DNA of 64,000 bases, from NCBI GenBank assembly GCA_963662175.1, contig OY759221.1, positions 37,694,045 to 37,758,044 on the forward strand, given 5' to 3'. The translations under genes and the position numbers were made by a program. Origin of the DNA: Aradus depressus (taxonomy: Eukaryota; Arthropoda; Insecta; Hemiptera; Aradidae). The notes beneath the pieces were generated by a model. It was not told the origin of the DNA and searched no databases. It was given only the letters and a program-made list of their open reading frames with translations. Positions 19,060 to 29,888 of the stretch are shown piece after piece; position 1 is the stretch's first letter; every line of letters begins with the position of its first letter.

Positions 19060-19915
19060 CTCTTTCTCCCGTGTCTCCACAAAATGCTGGCGTTCCACAA
19101 GGTCCTATCCTCTACACAATATACACAGCTGATATCCCCACCCATCCATCAACACAACTCCACACCTACTGCTATCCTCTCTCCTCAATCTGACCCAGTC
19201 CTATCCTCCACACCTCCAAGAACGCCTGAAATCCCTTCAGTCCGGATACAAAAAATGGGGAGTGAATGTGACAGTTCACATCGTCGTTACTCTCCGTCGA
19301 AAATATATAAGCCCTCCAGTGTACCTTAAAGAAGTCCGCTATTTAGGCCTTATACTTGACAAACGACTAACGTGAAATCGTCACAAGAGACTGAAAAGAC
19401 TAGAAATGAACATATGATATAAACTGTTAGTAAGACTACTAGACAAAAGATCCAAACTATCTTTGAAAACAAAACGACTTGTACACAACGCAGTCCTCAA
19501 ATCTATGTGGACTTACGAACTTGAATTCGGGGGTTGTTCCAATTTTGAGCGCATCATAAATTCTTCGTACAATAGCCAATGCTCCTTACTACGTCTCCAA
19601 CAAAACTCTTCTCAATGTCCTTAAAGTACCTTTTCTCACCAAAGTTGCTAAATCCAAGTATAAAAAGATATTTTCCACTCTTATTTCTACTCCATTCTGC
19701 CACACTTCCCCAACGACGATCATTGGCCTAGAGACCTCCTTAGCACAGCTGTGTCAGCGATTAGTTACAAATGAGAGTAACTCCGTTCCTAGAGAGTGTC
19801 ACCACTGGGTGATTTCTCCCCTCTTGACATTTTGACTTTGCTATTATCTCTCTCTTAGCACATTTGCTTGTTGTATACTATTGTAAACATCTATTTCTAA
19901 ATAAAAAAATGTATG
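19060..19915 (+). mobile_element. Jockey-type LINE 3' fragment, copy 2
   Basis: Starts within the reverse transcriptase: NAGVPQGPILYTIYTADIP is the core motif before the catalytic YADD box, which is destroyed here. Frames then break repeatedly. Further on, YLGLILDKRLT-like sequence (19347-19376), CTAGAGACCTCCTTAGCA and an A-rich end (19899-19906) match copy 1 at 17955-18470. Both copies are in + orientation and bracket the last exon of the dynein gene. Confidence 0.75.
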
Positions 19916-19919
19916 TCAT

Positions 19920-20199
19920 ATATGTTTTGTTTTTTTCTTTATTAACAATCCTTAACTGAATGTGTAAATTGAGGGTTGCATTTCGAACTACTCTGAACTA
20001 TTTCTTATAGCAATTGGAGCCCCATGACTTTATTCCTCTTGTTCCTATCTCAAATCTGCGAACAATTTGAACATTTTTTGTATGAATCAATTTAGCGACC
20101 AACAATTTTCGCGTAAATCAATCTAAAAAAAAAAAGTGTCCTGAGTTGTCATTTTGACAGTTATCAGCATATATCTTGGCATTCGAAAAAAAATATATC
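19920..20199. other. No feature recognised
   Basis: Spacer between two LINE remnants. Confidence 0.3.
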
Positions 20200-20201
20200 T
20201 C

Positions 20202-20232
<31 letters not shown>

Positions 20233-21211
20233 GCCTTTTTATTTCATCCTTAGTATAATAATATAACAATAGTATTACTAGATATTTATATACATTTGAA
20301 ACTAGGCCCATCTTTGGGCATAGGCCTCTCCCATTTTCTTCCATGCACTCCTGTCCCAGGCCGACCTGTGCCAGAGACTCCCCACTGTCCTGTTCAGATC
20401 GTCCCGCCACCGCACCAGTTGCCTTCCTCTTCTTCTCTTCAGGTATATCGGGTACCACTCTGTCATCCTCTTGGCCCATCTTCCTTCTTCCATCCTCGCC
20501 ACATGTCCTGCCCATTTCCACTTTTGTTGCAGCACCACTTCCTTCACGTCCCGTACTCCTGTCTTTTTTCTTATTTCGGAGTTCCGTATTTTATCCTTTT
20601 TCTTAATTCCCAGCATGCTTCTCTCCATTGCTCTTTGAGTAACCTCTAAGCTCCTCAGCACATCTTGGGAGAGAGCCCAGGTTTGGGATCCGTACGTTAG
20701 ACAAGGAGTGATGCAGCAGTCGAACACCTTTTTCTTCAGGTCCATGGCCATTCTGCTTTTGAAGATATATTTGTAGGACCAATATTTCTTCCATCCAAGT
20801 GCGATTCGCCGATTTAATTCCTTTTTTAGGCCATTCTTGAATGAAAGTAGTTGTCCTAGGTAAACGGCTTCTTCAACCCAGTTTAACTTCTTCCCGTCCA
20901 GACTTATTTCTTCCGTTTTCCCATTTGCCAGAATGACTGTTTTTTGGAAGTTTATCTCAAGTCCTGCCTTTTTCCCCGCATCATTCAGCTCACTCAGCAT
21001 ACTCGATAGCTCCTCTGGGGTATTAGCAAAAATAACGACGTCATCAGCAAATCGTAAGTTGGTAATTTTCGTTCCATTAACATTGACTCCGTATTTTTCC
21101 CAGTTGAGATCTCGGTATACTTGCTCCAGTATGCAGTTGAATAGATCCGGGGACAGAGGGTCCCCTTGTTTTACTCCTCTTCCCAACTGAAAGTCCGGAC
21201 CTGGCATTTCT
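20200..21211 (-). mobile_element. RTE-clade LINE, 5'-truncated
   Basis: One open frame on the minus strand (21207-20302, 301 aa) holds the second half of the reverse transcriptase: GRGVKQGDPLSPDLFN, LRFADDVVIFANTPEEL with the catalytic FADD, the thumb (ITPCLTYGSQTWAL) and the typical RTE end (QQKWKWAGHVARMEEGRWAK, RGRQLVRWRDDL). The 3' end runs into an (ATA)n/(AT)n microsatellite at 20200-20232, as RTE elements do. The endonuclease and first RT half are missing. The frame is uninterrupted, so insertion is fairly recent. What follows DDL contains a small duplication (SAWDRSAW). Confidence 0.85.
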
Positions 21212-22228
21212 AGGGTTACTCTAGATGATAGAAATAATAAGAAACTGGTATCTGAACAGCAAATCTATATATATAAGTGCACCTCAAATCAACAACATAT
21301 AAGGCATAAGATAAAATGTACTTAGTCCCCGAAGTAAAGTAGTCTTCATTTATGTTCGATTTGGGCATAAATCTAATCATCTGTTATTGAGCTGAGTTTA
21401 CGAAGCTCTTTCTTAGGCGACTCCTGTATTTCGTTGTACTCGTACTCCTCCTAGACCCCTTTACCGATCACATTGAAATTTGCCACGATGGTAGTGAACA
21501 CGGTGACGATGGTTTACTACTAAAAAAATCTGAAATCGAACATACCACGGAGGAATAATCACCGAAAAACAGAATCCCCATTGAAATGAATTGAGAGACA
21601 AAATTCTCGCGCAAAATAGAATTTTTCGATTTCAAATGTAAAAATCCGGGCGAAGCCTTTTTCGGTTTACCATCGGATACCACTTTTTTTGAGCCGTTTT
21701 TTTCAGTGTTCTAACGTCGACTTTTTTTCGATAAAAATATTCACAGCTGTTGTTGCCTACAAAAAGGCTAGAAAAAATCCATTGAATTCAATTGAAATCT
21801 ATTTAAAGTATTAATATATTCATAAAGAACATACAAGGTGAGAAGTTACTGATAATTATTAAAAGATTAACTGAGATTTTTATACAGATATGCCTGACTC
21901 AGCTCAGTTTTTGCAAACAGCCGAATGTATTGCACACTTAGTATCTATAAGTTAGGACATGTGACATATTCAAATCAAACTTAAGTTCATTGATACAATC
22001 GTTTTTTAATTTGAGCGCTCATAAATCTCCAATCACGTACACACATTCGTAAAAATTGTCCAAATGGGTACAGGGTACGTTGAAACATGAAATTCCGTTG
22101 ACAACTCGATCTCGGGATTTCTGCATGATTGCAATACTTCCTTATAGATATAAGAAAGTAAAAAGAAACGAGTCATTTTTTATTTTAATATCTTATATTA
22201 TATATAAGATATTATATAATTTCCCTGG
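21212..22228. other. Unclassified region with traces of repeat X
   Basis: Scattered blocks resembling repeat X (CGTTGTACTCGTACTCCTCC, 22020-22090 CGCTCATAAATCTCCAATCA...ACACACA) occur without clear borders. No gene is supported. Confidence 0.3.
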
Positions 22229-22246
22229 AGGGCGCCGGTAGCTCCG
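22229..22246 (+). repeat. SINE head stub
   Basis: Only GAGGGCGCCGGTAGCTC of a SINE remains, cut where the duplicated block (22247-22825) begins. Confidence 0.7.
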
Positions 22247-22825
22247 TGAGCCTTCTGTCTAGGTTTTGAATGCATTTAAACAAAATATATAAGTAATGAC
22301 TAACAATTAATTTTAAACAACATAAATAACAATCAATAGTTTATATAATTAGGAAATTAGTCTAGAGTTTATTCACATTCTTGATAGTCCATGGTTAGAA
22401 TTAAAGTGGTCTAAGTGACATTTTTAAAACTTTGAAGAAACTGTGCATTAAGTTCTTAACTGATTTAAAAAATCTATAATTTATCGAAACCGGGAATATT
22501 TTGTCTTCTGCTTTCATGGTGAAAGTTGCTGTTAGCAAACCATAAGATTGAATAAAAATCTTAATTTCAAGGTCAGTATTAATATGTTTATTGTTCATGT
22601 CACCAAAATGGTATAAGTGATTTGCCACTAGATCTCAGCACTGGCTAGGATTTCTCTTGTACAACTTTTTTCCTGAACAAAACTATCATTTTTGTACCCG
22701 ATTATGCACTTAACGAAAAATTTTCAAAAATGTCACATGGACCATTTTGATTCTAACCACGTCATTTAATATGTAGACAGTATAAAAACAGGGCGCCGGG
22801 AGCTCAGTGGTATGCGTGCTTGACT
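22247..22825. repeat. Duplicated block, copy 1 (partner 25312-25878)
   Basis: From TGAGCCTTCTGTCTAGG to GGTATGCGTGCTTG this block is almost identical to the block at 25312. It contains the first bases of a jockey fragment, an inverted-repeat element and the first 30 bases of a SINE. The clearest difference is an 11-bp insertion (TAGATCTCAGC near 22630) in this copy. Confidence 0.85.
22391..22761. mobile_element. Inverted-repeat element with small conserved frame, copy 1
   Basis: Imperfect terminal inverted repeats of about 36 bp: CATGGTTAGAATTAAAGTGG on the left, and the right end reads back as CGTGGTTAGAATCAAAATGG. A 75-codon minus-strand frame (22628-22401) starting MANHLYHFGDMNN lies between them and is also open in the second copy. 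I do not recognise it. No target duplication is evident. It is probably a non-autonomous DNA transposon. Confidence 0.55.
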
Positions 22826-23131
22826 TCTGAGCTCAAGGTCGTGGGTTTGTAGCCCGACCGAGGCCCTTAGTTTATTTTATCTGGGAGGTAAAATAAACTT
22901 AAGCACGCCGTCCTTCGGATGGGACGTTAAGCGATGGTCCCGAGCCTGTACGATGTCAGGTACTCGTTAAAGACCCCTACCCTAGATGAATAAAAATTTA
23001 GGGTAGGCAAAATTTAGGACTCCCACAGTAGAGTCGGGCTCATGTCCACGAGAGTGACGAAAGAGCGCTCTGGTAGTAGGCGATATGACCTCGTAGGTAA
23101 AGCCCGGGCATGAGTCATAAAACCTAACCTA
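22793..23131 (+). repeat. Full-length SINE with short CCTAA tail
   Basis: Head GGGCGCCGGGAGCTCAGTGG, body complete, tail AAACCTAACCTATAA. Its first 30 bases are shared with the SINE at 25846 as part of the duplicated block. Confidence 0.9.
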
Positions 23132-23577
23132 TAATTTCCCTGGGGATACAGCGGAAATCCTCGAGCCCTACAACTTTTGTGAATTACTTTATTTATTATT
23201 GTTATAATAGCCATATTGGGAAGCTGTGGTAAAGATGAATGGCAGTCTTAGAAAGTGCCTTTTCAGTCCAGGATTTATTCACTTGATGAATGTCCCCTCA
23301 GACGGTGTATGGTGTGAGATGGCTCTATTCATAAAATATAATTCTAACTCATTCATACTCCTTCTTGGGACTGATTCATTTTTTTTAAGGCATTTGACAA
23401 GTCCACTACCACCTAGACGCTCAGTGTTTCATTCTGTTGTAGTAAAAGAAAGGAAAAAAATAGAAGAAATAATTTAAACTAAGAAGATAAACTTCTAAAT
23501 TGAGAAATGCCACTATAAATAATTTTAATTAAATTAAAAAATGTATCTACTATATTTATTAATATTATTATTTTTGT
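23132..23577. other. Unclassified
   Basis: A frame at 23226-23477 (MVKMNGSLRKCLFSPGFIHL...) ends in a basic run but resembles nothing I know; probably LINE-derived. Confidence 0.25.
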
Positions 23578-24030
23578 ATTGCATGGCCAGTGTGGGCCGG
23601 TCTTGCAAGCATTACCAACTCTTCAAGTGGCCCAAAACAAATGCCTTAGATTGGTTTGTAGCTACTCGAGGGACACATCCATCCTCCAAATCCATGAAGA
23701 GCTCCTATTGGACTACACAATAAATTTCAGTAAAAACTTTTTACTTAAGTGTGACACAAATCAAAACGTTTTGGTAAAGAAAATAGGGAAAACTCAGGGA
23801 GGGAAACACAAAAATATCCGTTCACGATTTTAAATTATAATCTCTGTTTCATTTTAGTTACTTTGTATTTTTTTTTTCTTTTTTCTAGTTTTTTAAAATT
23901 TACTCTTAAACAACATTGTTTCTAATTCAACTGATTATTTTTGATTTGTATTTAGTGTATAAGGATAATGTTTATGGAACCTTATTGTTCAATTGTACCT
24001 CTGTAAATGCGACTGTTATAATAAACTCTT
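23578..24030 (+). mobile_element. LINE reverse transcriptase C-terminal fragment
   Basis: WPVWAGLASIT, then after a frameshift LQVAQNKCLRLVCSYSRDTS and ILQIHEELLLDY, is the region after the thumb of jockey/CR1-type ORF2. The frame ends at 23833. The 3' UTR continues to AATAAACTCTTCTTC at about 24020. It is frameshifted and 5'-truncated. Confidence 0.65.
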
Positions 24031-24480
24031 CTTCTACGTATTTTTGTTCTCTTATTTTCAAGTATTTATTTCATTATATTTTTTAGTAGTATTTTTAATT
24101 GTAATTACAAGTGTATCAGAGTCTAAGAGTTAATATATGTTTATGTATCTAATTTAAAAGCTATCTCAATATATATTCTTATGACATACCTTATTACCAT
24201 GGTTTAACGGAAATAAATATTATAATTAAATAATGCCCGAACACATTCTGCGATCTGTGTCGATATAATGAGTAAAAAAATAAAAGAAATAAAAATAAAC
24301 AATTTGTTTATCTTTTATGATGTCTAATTCCCTTGGGAACAGGGTGTCAAAGTCCTAGGTAATCTCAGATAACCTGAGAATTGAAATTCCAACACTCTTC
24401 CTTGAAATATAAGAATGGTTCGCACTCACTAGTCTAACCTAGTTTATAACTAAACTTATGCCGAACCCGATACACTTTAT
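24031..24480. other. No feature recognised
   Basis: AT-rich; no frame or repeat identified. Confidence 0.3.
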
Positions 24481-24489
24481 GTATAAACT

Positions 24490-24690
24490 TTTTATGGAAT
24501 AGACAATATTTCATGTGAATTTTGTTTTATTTATTCAAGAAGATTAAGTGGATGGGTGTGTCTAATGGATGTTTGAATCAAATCCGACTATCTCCAGAAA
24601 ATAAAGAAAACGTATGTTTTTTAAAAAATATTGTCTATTTCACAAATAATATATAATATGGGAGTACTTTCGTTACATTATTGATAAGAT
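24490..24690. repeat. Repeat E, inverted pair
   Basis: GGAATAGACAATATTTCATG on one side and, facing it, AAAAATATTGTCTATTTCAC plus ATATGGGAGTACTTTCG on the other. The last motif is the reverse of the E core CGAAAGTACTCCCAT. Confidence 0.5.
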
Positions 24691-24789
24691 AAGACGTAAA
24701 GTCATAAACAGAATACATTTAAAAGACATTTCAAAATTAGACACAACAAATAGTACAGGGACTAAAAAATGGGTGGGATTACCGTATTT

Positions 24790-25349
24790 TGGAAAAATTT
24801 CAGAACAGATAAAAAAGTAAAGGTAAAAGAACACATACCCTTAACTATTTACATCAATATTATATTCAAAACATTCGGTAAAAGGCCTCAAGTTAAAATG
24901 TCCTGGAGAAGTCTAGATTTGAGACGTGTAGCGGTGGGTTGTCCGATGTTGTATGTGGTAACTCCTGGAACAGTGGACAGCCTGTCGTGATGTTTACGGA
25001 ATTTGGTGTGGATGAATTCTTCTATTGAGGGGAATTCCAGGTCGCTGTGTAATTGGGAGTTTCCAACAAACCAAAGTGAGTTTACAGCTATTCTAAGGAT
25101 TTTGTTCTGGAAAACTTGAATTATATGTATTTTAGTTGCGGAAGCAGATCCCCATACTTTACTGCCGTAAGTTAAGAGTGGCCGGAGAATGGATGTGTAG
25201 AGTAAGAGGCAGTTTTCGATCTTTAGATTATATTTCCTGTTCATCATAGGGTAAAGCATGGAGAGACGAGCGAAGACTTCGGTTAGCTTCTTGTTGTTGT
25301 GGAACTTACAGGTGAGCCTTCTGTCTAGGTTTTGAATGCATTTAAACAA
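24790..25349 (-). mobile_element. Jockey-type LINE fragment
   Basis: The minus-strand frame 25349-24888 (about 150 aa) starts NLDRRLTCKFHNNKK and runs through YTSILRPLLTYGSKVWGSAS, IQVFQNKILRIAVNSLWFVG and TRLKSRLLQDILT, stop. This is the thumb-to-C-terminus part of a jockey-clade ORF2. A 3' UTR continues to about 24790. Its 5' end overlaps the duplicated block. Confidence 0.8.
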
Positions 25350-25878
25350 AATATATAAGTAATGACTAACAATTAATTTTAAACAACATAAATAACAATC
25401 AATAGTTTATATAATTAGGAAATTAGTCTAGAGTTTATTCACATTCTTGATAGTCCATGGTTAGAATTAAAGTGGTCTAAGTGACATTTTTAAAACTTTG
25501 AAGAAACTGTGCATTAAGTTCTTAACTGATTTAAAAAATCTATAATTTATCGAAACCGGGAATATTTTGTCTTCTGCTTTCATGGTGAAAGTTGCTGTTA
25601 GCAAACCATAAGATTGAATAAAAATCTTAATTTCAAGGTCAGTATTAATATGTTTATTGTTCATGTCACCAAAATGGTATAAGTGATTTGCCACACTGGC
25701 TAGGATTTCTCTTGTACAACTTTTTTCCTGAACAAAACTATCATTTTTGTACCCGATTATGCACTTAACGAAAAATTTTCAAAAATGTCACATGGACCAT
25801 TTTGATTCTAACCACGTCATTTAATATATAGACAGTATAAAAACAGGGCGCCGGGAGCTCAGTGGTATGCGTGCTTGC
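25312..25878. repeat. Duplicated block, copy 2
   Basis: Partner of 22247-22825. On the left it is continuous with the jockey fragment, so this is probably the source locus. Confidence 0.85.
25457..25816. mobile_element. Inverted-repeat element with small conserved frame, copy 2
   Basis: Same ends as 22391-22761. The 75-codon minus-strand frame (25694-25467) has the same predicted product as copy 1. Confidence 0.55.
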
Positions 25879-25950
25879 TTATTAAATTTAAGATCGCGGG
25901 TTCAAACCCGGTCGAGGCCCTTAGTTTACTTTATCTGGGAGGTAAAAAAA
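25846..25950 (+). repeat. Truncated SINE
   Basis: Head GGGCGCCGGGAGCTCAGTGG, box B GGGTTCAAACCC, ending soon after TTTATCTGGGAGGTAAA. Confidence 0.8.
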
Positions 25951-26656
25951 TACTATAAGTGTCCCATATGAAAATAACGAATAAGGTTATTCACTATTGT
26001 ATCCTATTATATATTCACTATATTGCAATGTTGTGACGTTGAATCTCCTATTACCGTAATTACTTCTGTTCCTTTTTAAGTTATTAATTACAATAAAGCC
26101 TCTCAGACTAAAGTCAAACTGGGGTGAACTGTATGTAAATGACAAGAATGGAGATTGGTGAATCGATATTGCTAAGTACCTAATGTAATTTTAAGTGTAT
26201 CCATTTAGAAAATTTGAAGATAACCACTATCACAGATTGCGGGAGAGAACTTTATCAATATCCAGGCAGCAAATTAGCTAGCCTCCCAAATGGTGAGTCT
26301 CATTAGGCGGCTTTAGAGAAAAAAAAAAATGTTGGCGGTGAATCAACGCCGATGTACTTCCCCAGAATTATTTAACTTTTCCATCGCTCTCCAAAACTAA
26401 TCGTCCCTTTGGGCTGAACATGATAATTTCTTACATTAAGTCTTTGAGTCGATAGTTCCCAGTAACGCCTATATGAAATGAACTTGAGTGGAAAGGAGAG
26501 TGATCTGTGAAAAACATCACATATATTTTATTTTTAATCTTTTCAAATAAAAAAACTGTTAATAATAAAAATATATTTTTAAATTCTTTGCTACTTCAAT
26601 TTTAACTACCTACGGAAATGTATTGTACATTATTTAGAGCGTTACTATGTCAGAAG
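25951..26656. other. Unclassified, with a trace of repeat X
   Basis: Near 26335-26410 the linked blocks GGCGGTGAATCAACGCC, ACTTCCCCAGAATTA and CGCTCTCC of repeat X occur. Confidence 0.4.
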
Positions 26657-26725
26657 GGGCCGGTAGCTCAGAGATAGCGGCCTTGTCTACCGAGCTCAAG
26701 ATCGCGGGTTCGAAACCGCAGGTTT
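26657..26725 (+). repeat. SINE head only
   Basis: GGGCCGGTAGCTCAGAGATA to CGCGGGTTCGAAACCGCAGG; box A and box B are intact and the body is absent. Confidence 0.7.
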
Positions 26726-27477
26726 TGAAAATAATAATTTATTTTAAGGCTCACATATTACGTAAAAATTGTGGAGGATAATTCAAAACAAATTTTCATA
26801 ACACTTGCTAGAATAGCATATAACCTTGTGTAACATTAGTAACACGACAACGAAGTAAATAACTGACTAGATCGTGCCGTTCACATTTTTATATTGTACT
26901 AAATCTTGAATTTTTTTTTTTTTAAATAATAATGACACATTATTCAATTTTTCACAAAATGAGAGACCTGAAATCTTGTTCAAAAAAATATTTAGATTGA
27001 ATATAATTGAATGTATTTATGCAAACAGAAAAACGGTAAAACATTTACAAAAATTATAATACATCGTCCATACAATTCCTTTGCATTCATTTTTTAATTT
27101 TATATTTTAAAAAAAATCCTCTAAAATTAATTTAAACGTTTAATTAAATGGGAAAAAGCTGTTTGTTGTCATGTAAAATCTCGTTCTCTTATTCTATTCA
27201 AAGATAATTTTGGGAATAGAAAAATTTATTTCAGAGGGAAAATAATAATTATATATTTATTTGTTATTACCTCCCCTACATAACTACCCCTATAAATCAG
27301 GTCAGGTGTTTTCACCTGAGTTTCATGTTTTTCAATCCCCTGATTTCAAAAATAAATAAAAAATATATGTGTGTGTGTCTGTGAGGAGGATGAATCCAGA
27401 TTGAATAATAAAATTATTAAACAAAAGTAATTACGATAAAACTCAGTGTATTTATACTATGATTATTGTATAATACT
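26726..27477. other. AT-rich, nothing recognised
   Basis: No gene; short block of repeat X (CCCCTACATAACTACCCC, 27270-27290) and ACACACA-type text near 27365. Confidence 0.3.
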
Positions 27478-27690
27478 ATGCCGGTAGCTCAGTGGTATGC
27501 GTGCTTGCCTTTTAAGCTCAAGATCGTGCGTTCGAAACCCGGCCGAGGCCCTTAGTTTATTGTATCGATAAAACCTTGAGCCGTCAATCGGACGCTAAGC
27601 GATGGCCCCGAGTAGGTACGATGTCAGGTACTCGTTAAAGACACCCTACCCTAGTTGAATAAGAATTTAGGGTATGCAAAATTTAAATGG
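27478..27690 (+). repeat. SINE copy
   Basis: GCCGGTAGCTCAGTGGTATG, box B CGTTCGAAACCC, body shortened, ending AGGGTATGCAAAATTTAA. Confidence 0.8.
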
Positions 27691-27885
27691 GGATGACCCG
27701 GGCCACCAGGAACTCTACCTCCATTAACCTGGAGGAACGAGGATGGCCTCATCCCGATCGTTTTTCGGAGGATCGAAGTGAATTTATTTATTTATTATTC
27801 TGTACTCTTTATTTATTTTTTATTATTATTACCCTGGTATATATTTTACTTATTGTGAATATATTATTTATTATTTTGTTCATTC

Positions 27886-28620
27886 AGGTGAGAGTCAGTA
27901 ACGCACTAAGCACCAAGACAAGGATTAAAGCTGGGAGCCCTCAAGGTGCTATTCTGAGCCCCCTCCTTTTTAATTTATACAACCATGACATCCCCGAACT
28001 TCCCACGACGACATTAGCCACCTATGCCGATGACACAATGATCACCTGTCAGCATAGTGTCCTCTCCGTCGCCATTGAACAGCTCCAGGAAGCCCTGACA
28101 GAAGTTTCTCTCTGGATCTTAAAATGGAGACTAAAACTTAACGTAGGGAAGACTGAAGCTGAAATCTTCACTCTCCGCAAATTGATGACTTCCCAATTCT
28201 CTGGAATCCCAAGGACCAGGGTGTGCGCTATCTTGGAATACTTTTGGATACACGACTCACATGGAAACTACACATTAACAGAGAACTACATCAAGCATAT
28301 TCACGACTTTACACCCTTTACCCCCTTCCACTTCTAACATACGCCTGTCCAGTCTGGAAGCAAACACTAACATGAAACGACTACAAACATTTCAAAATAA
28401 TGCACTCCGCACAGCAACAAACGCATCCTGGTTTGTCAGGAATCACAAAATTCACGAATAACTGGGAGTTCCTCTATTTGCAGCTCACATTGAGAAGCTT
28501 GTGAAGAATCACCAACGAAGGCCTTGTACAGTTCCGGGCCTGTACACTACAGTTTAGATGCGCCTATTTCCTGGGAGGCGACTCAAACAAAGACTGTACC
28601 AGGACTTATATATATATATA
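27886..28620 (+). mobile_element. Jockey-type LINE, 5'-truncated, one frameshift
   Basis: The frame reads IKAGSPQGAILSPLLFNLYN, then LATYADDTMITCQ with the catalytic YADD, and SLWILKWRLKLNVGKTE. A frameshift near 28214 moves the continuation (DQGVRYLGILLDTRLTW) to another frame, and a stop interrupts later. The C-terminus (PGRRLKQRLYQDL) runs into a (TA)n tail at 28604-28619. The sequence at 27690-27885 may be the tail of yet another LINE. Confidence 0.8.
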
Positions 28621-29823
28621 TTGTAGCATGCCTACCTTATAGACAATATATAATGCTCAGAACTAGCGATGCTGCAGAGAATCGCGATCGCTAGGAGTAA
28701 AATATGGCTTGTGAGGTGTTGAACGAAAGAGAATTGCATTCGGAAGAACATGCTCGAAACCAGCGATTGCTGCGAGAAAAACGCAATCGCTGGGAGCAGA
28801 AACAAAGAACAATGGAGATGGGGAGTAGAAAGGAAGCCAGGATAATTGTCGGCATCCTGTGTGGTAATTATATTGTCGGCTCAGTTTTTCACATAACTCT
28901 AATTAATATCCGCTGGGATTCACAGTCTGACATCCGCAGGCAATCACAGAAGTGGTCACCGGTGATTGGCTGAGGATGGGGTGGGCGGAGACTGACGACC
29001 AATGAGACATCAGGAATCATCCCCAGAACAAATCATCCCCACTCTTCGCTCAACCTCTTGGCTCACTTCTTCATTGTTAGTCTTCTCTTAGCTCTTCGCT
29101 CACTTCTTCAACTCATCGCTCTTGTGCCAACAGTTCACCACGTTACTATTATATTTGACAGTGAGTTTCAGTATGTGATTGTAGATTCTTGGTTCACGTC
29201 TCGGATGATCAACACGTATAGTTTATATTTGACAGTGAGTTTGAATATGTGAATTGAGCAGTGTTCGTTCATGTTTTGGGCCATTCAGGCGAGTGAGATA
29301 CATTTTGATTTCGGACGCACATAAACTCAGTGAGCAATCTAAACTCTATTGTGGCCTCCAGGCAGACCTACAAGGACTAGGTGAGTAGATGGGGTCGGAG
29401 GGATGTACATCAAGGATGACCACATCGCCACCTGCAGGGATCAGTATCGAGGTACCTCGTAATTAACGTAGAAAGTCCTTCAGACAAATGGCCAATTTAT
29501 ATTCAATTGTTTTTTCTTTTATAAATATGATATTTTCTTTTAAAATAAATATGTTACTGTTCTAGGGTTTGAGTTGTCCATTCTATTTCCCCCCTCCCAT
29601 TCTTCTTCTGGTTGACAGCAATAATTAATTATTGTTAATTACTGATGTCAAACCACAGTTAGGAACTTGTACCCGTCCTTCTCGTGGGAGTGCATTTGGC
29701 TATCCAGGTATTGTTTTTTATTAAAGTCGCGATGTAAAAAAATACTCAATTTTAATAATTTTTCCGATGTAATTTTATATTCACTATTTACGTAAAAATG
29801 CACTCACGCGAGGAGGGAGATGG

Positions 29824-29828
<5 letters not shown>
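28621..29828. other. Unclassified block between AT microsatellites
   Basis: Begins TGTAGCATGCCTACC. It contains two similar hairpins about 95 bp apart (CAGCGATTGC...GCAATCGCTG at 28757-28786 is the better one) and an 89-codon frame MACEVLNERELHSEEHARNQ over the second. Further right a GAGCTCTTCGCTCACTTCTT-like motif repeats (29045-29130) and TTTGACAGTGAGTTT occurs twice. It could be an LTR remnant (TG start, AATAAA at 29547), but no matching end or target duplication was found. Confidence 0.3.
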
Positions 29829-29867
<39 letters not shown>

Positions 29868-29888
29868 TCTATATATATATATATATAT
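29829..29888. repeat. (AT)n microsatellite, insertion site of LTR element A
   Basis: Pure TA repeat broken by TCC; element A starts at its right edge. Confidence 0.95.

Noticed and set aside
20296..20649. Proline-rich + strand frames
   Set aside because: Antisense of the RTE C-terminal coding region.
28621..29650. Solo LTR
   Set aside because: Starts like an LTR (TG after an AT run) but no matching CA end or target duplication could be found.
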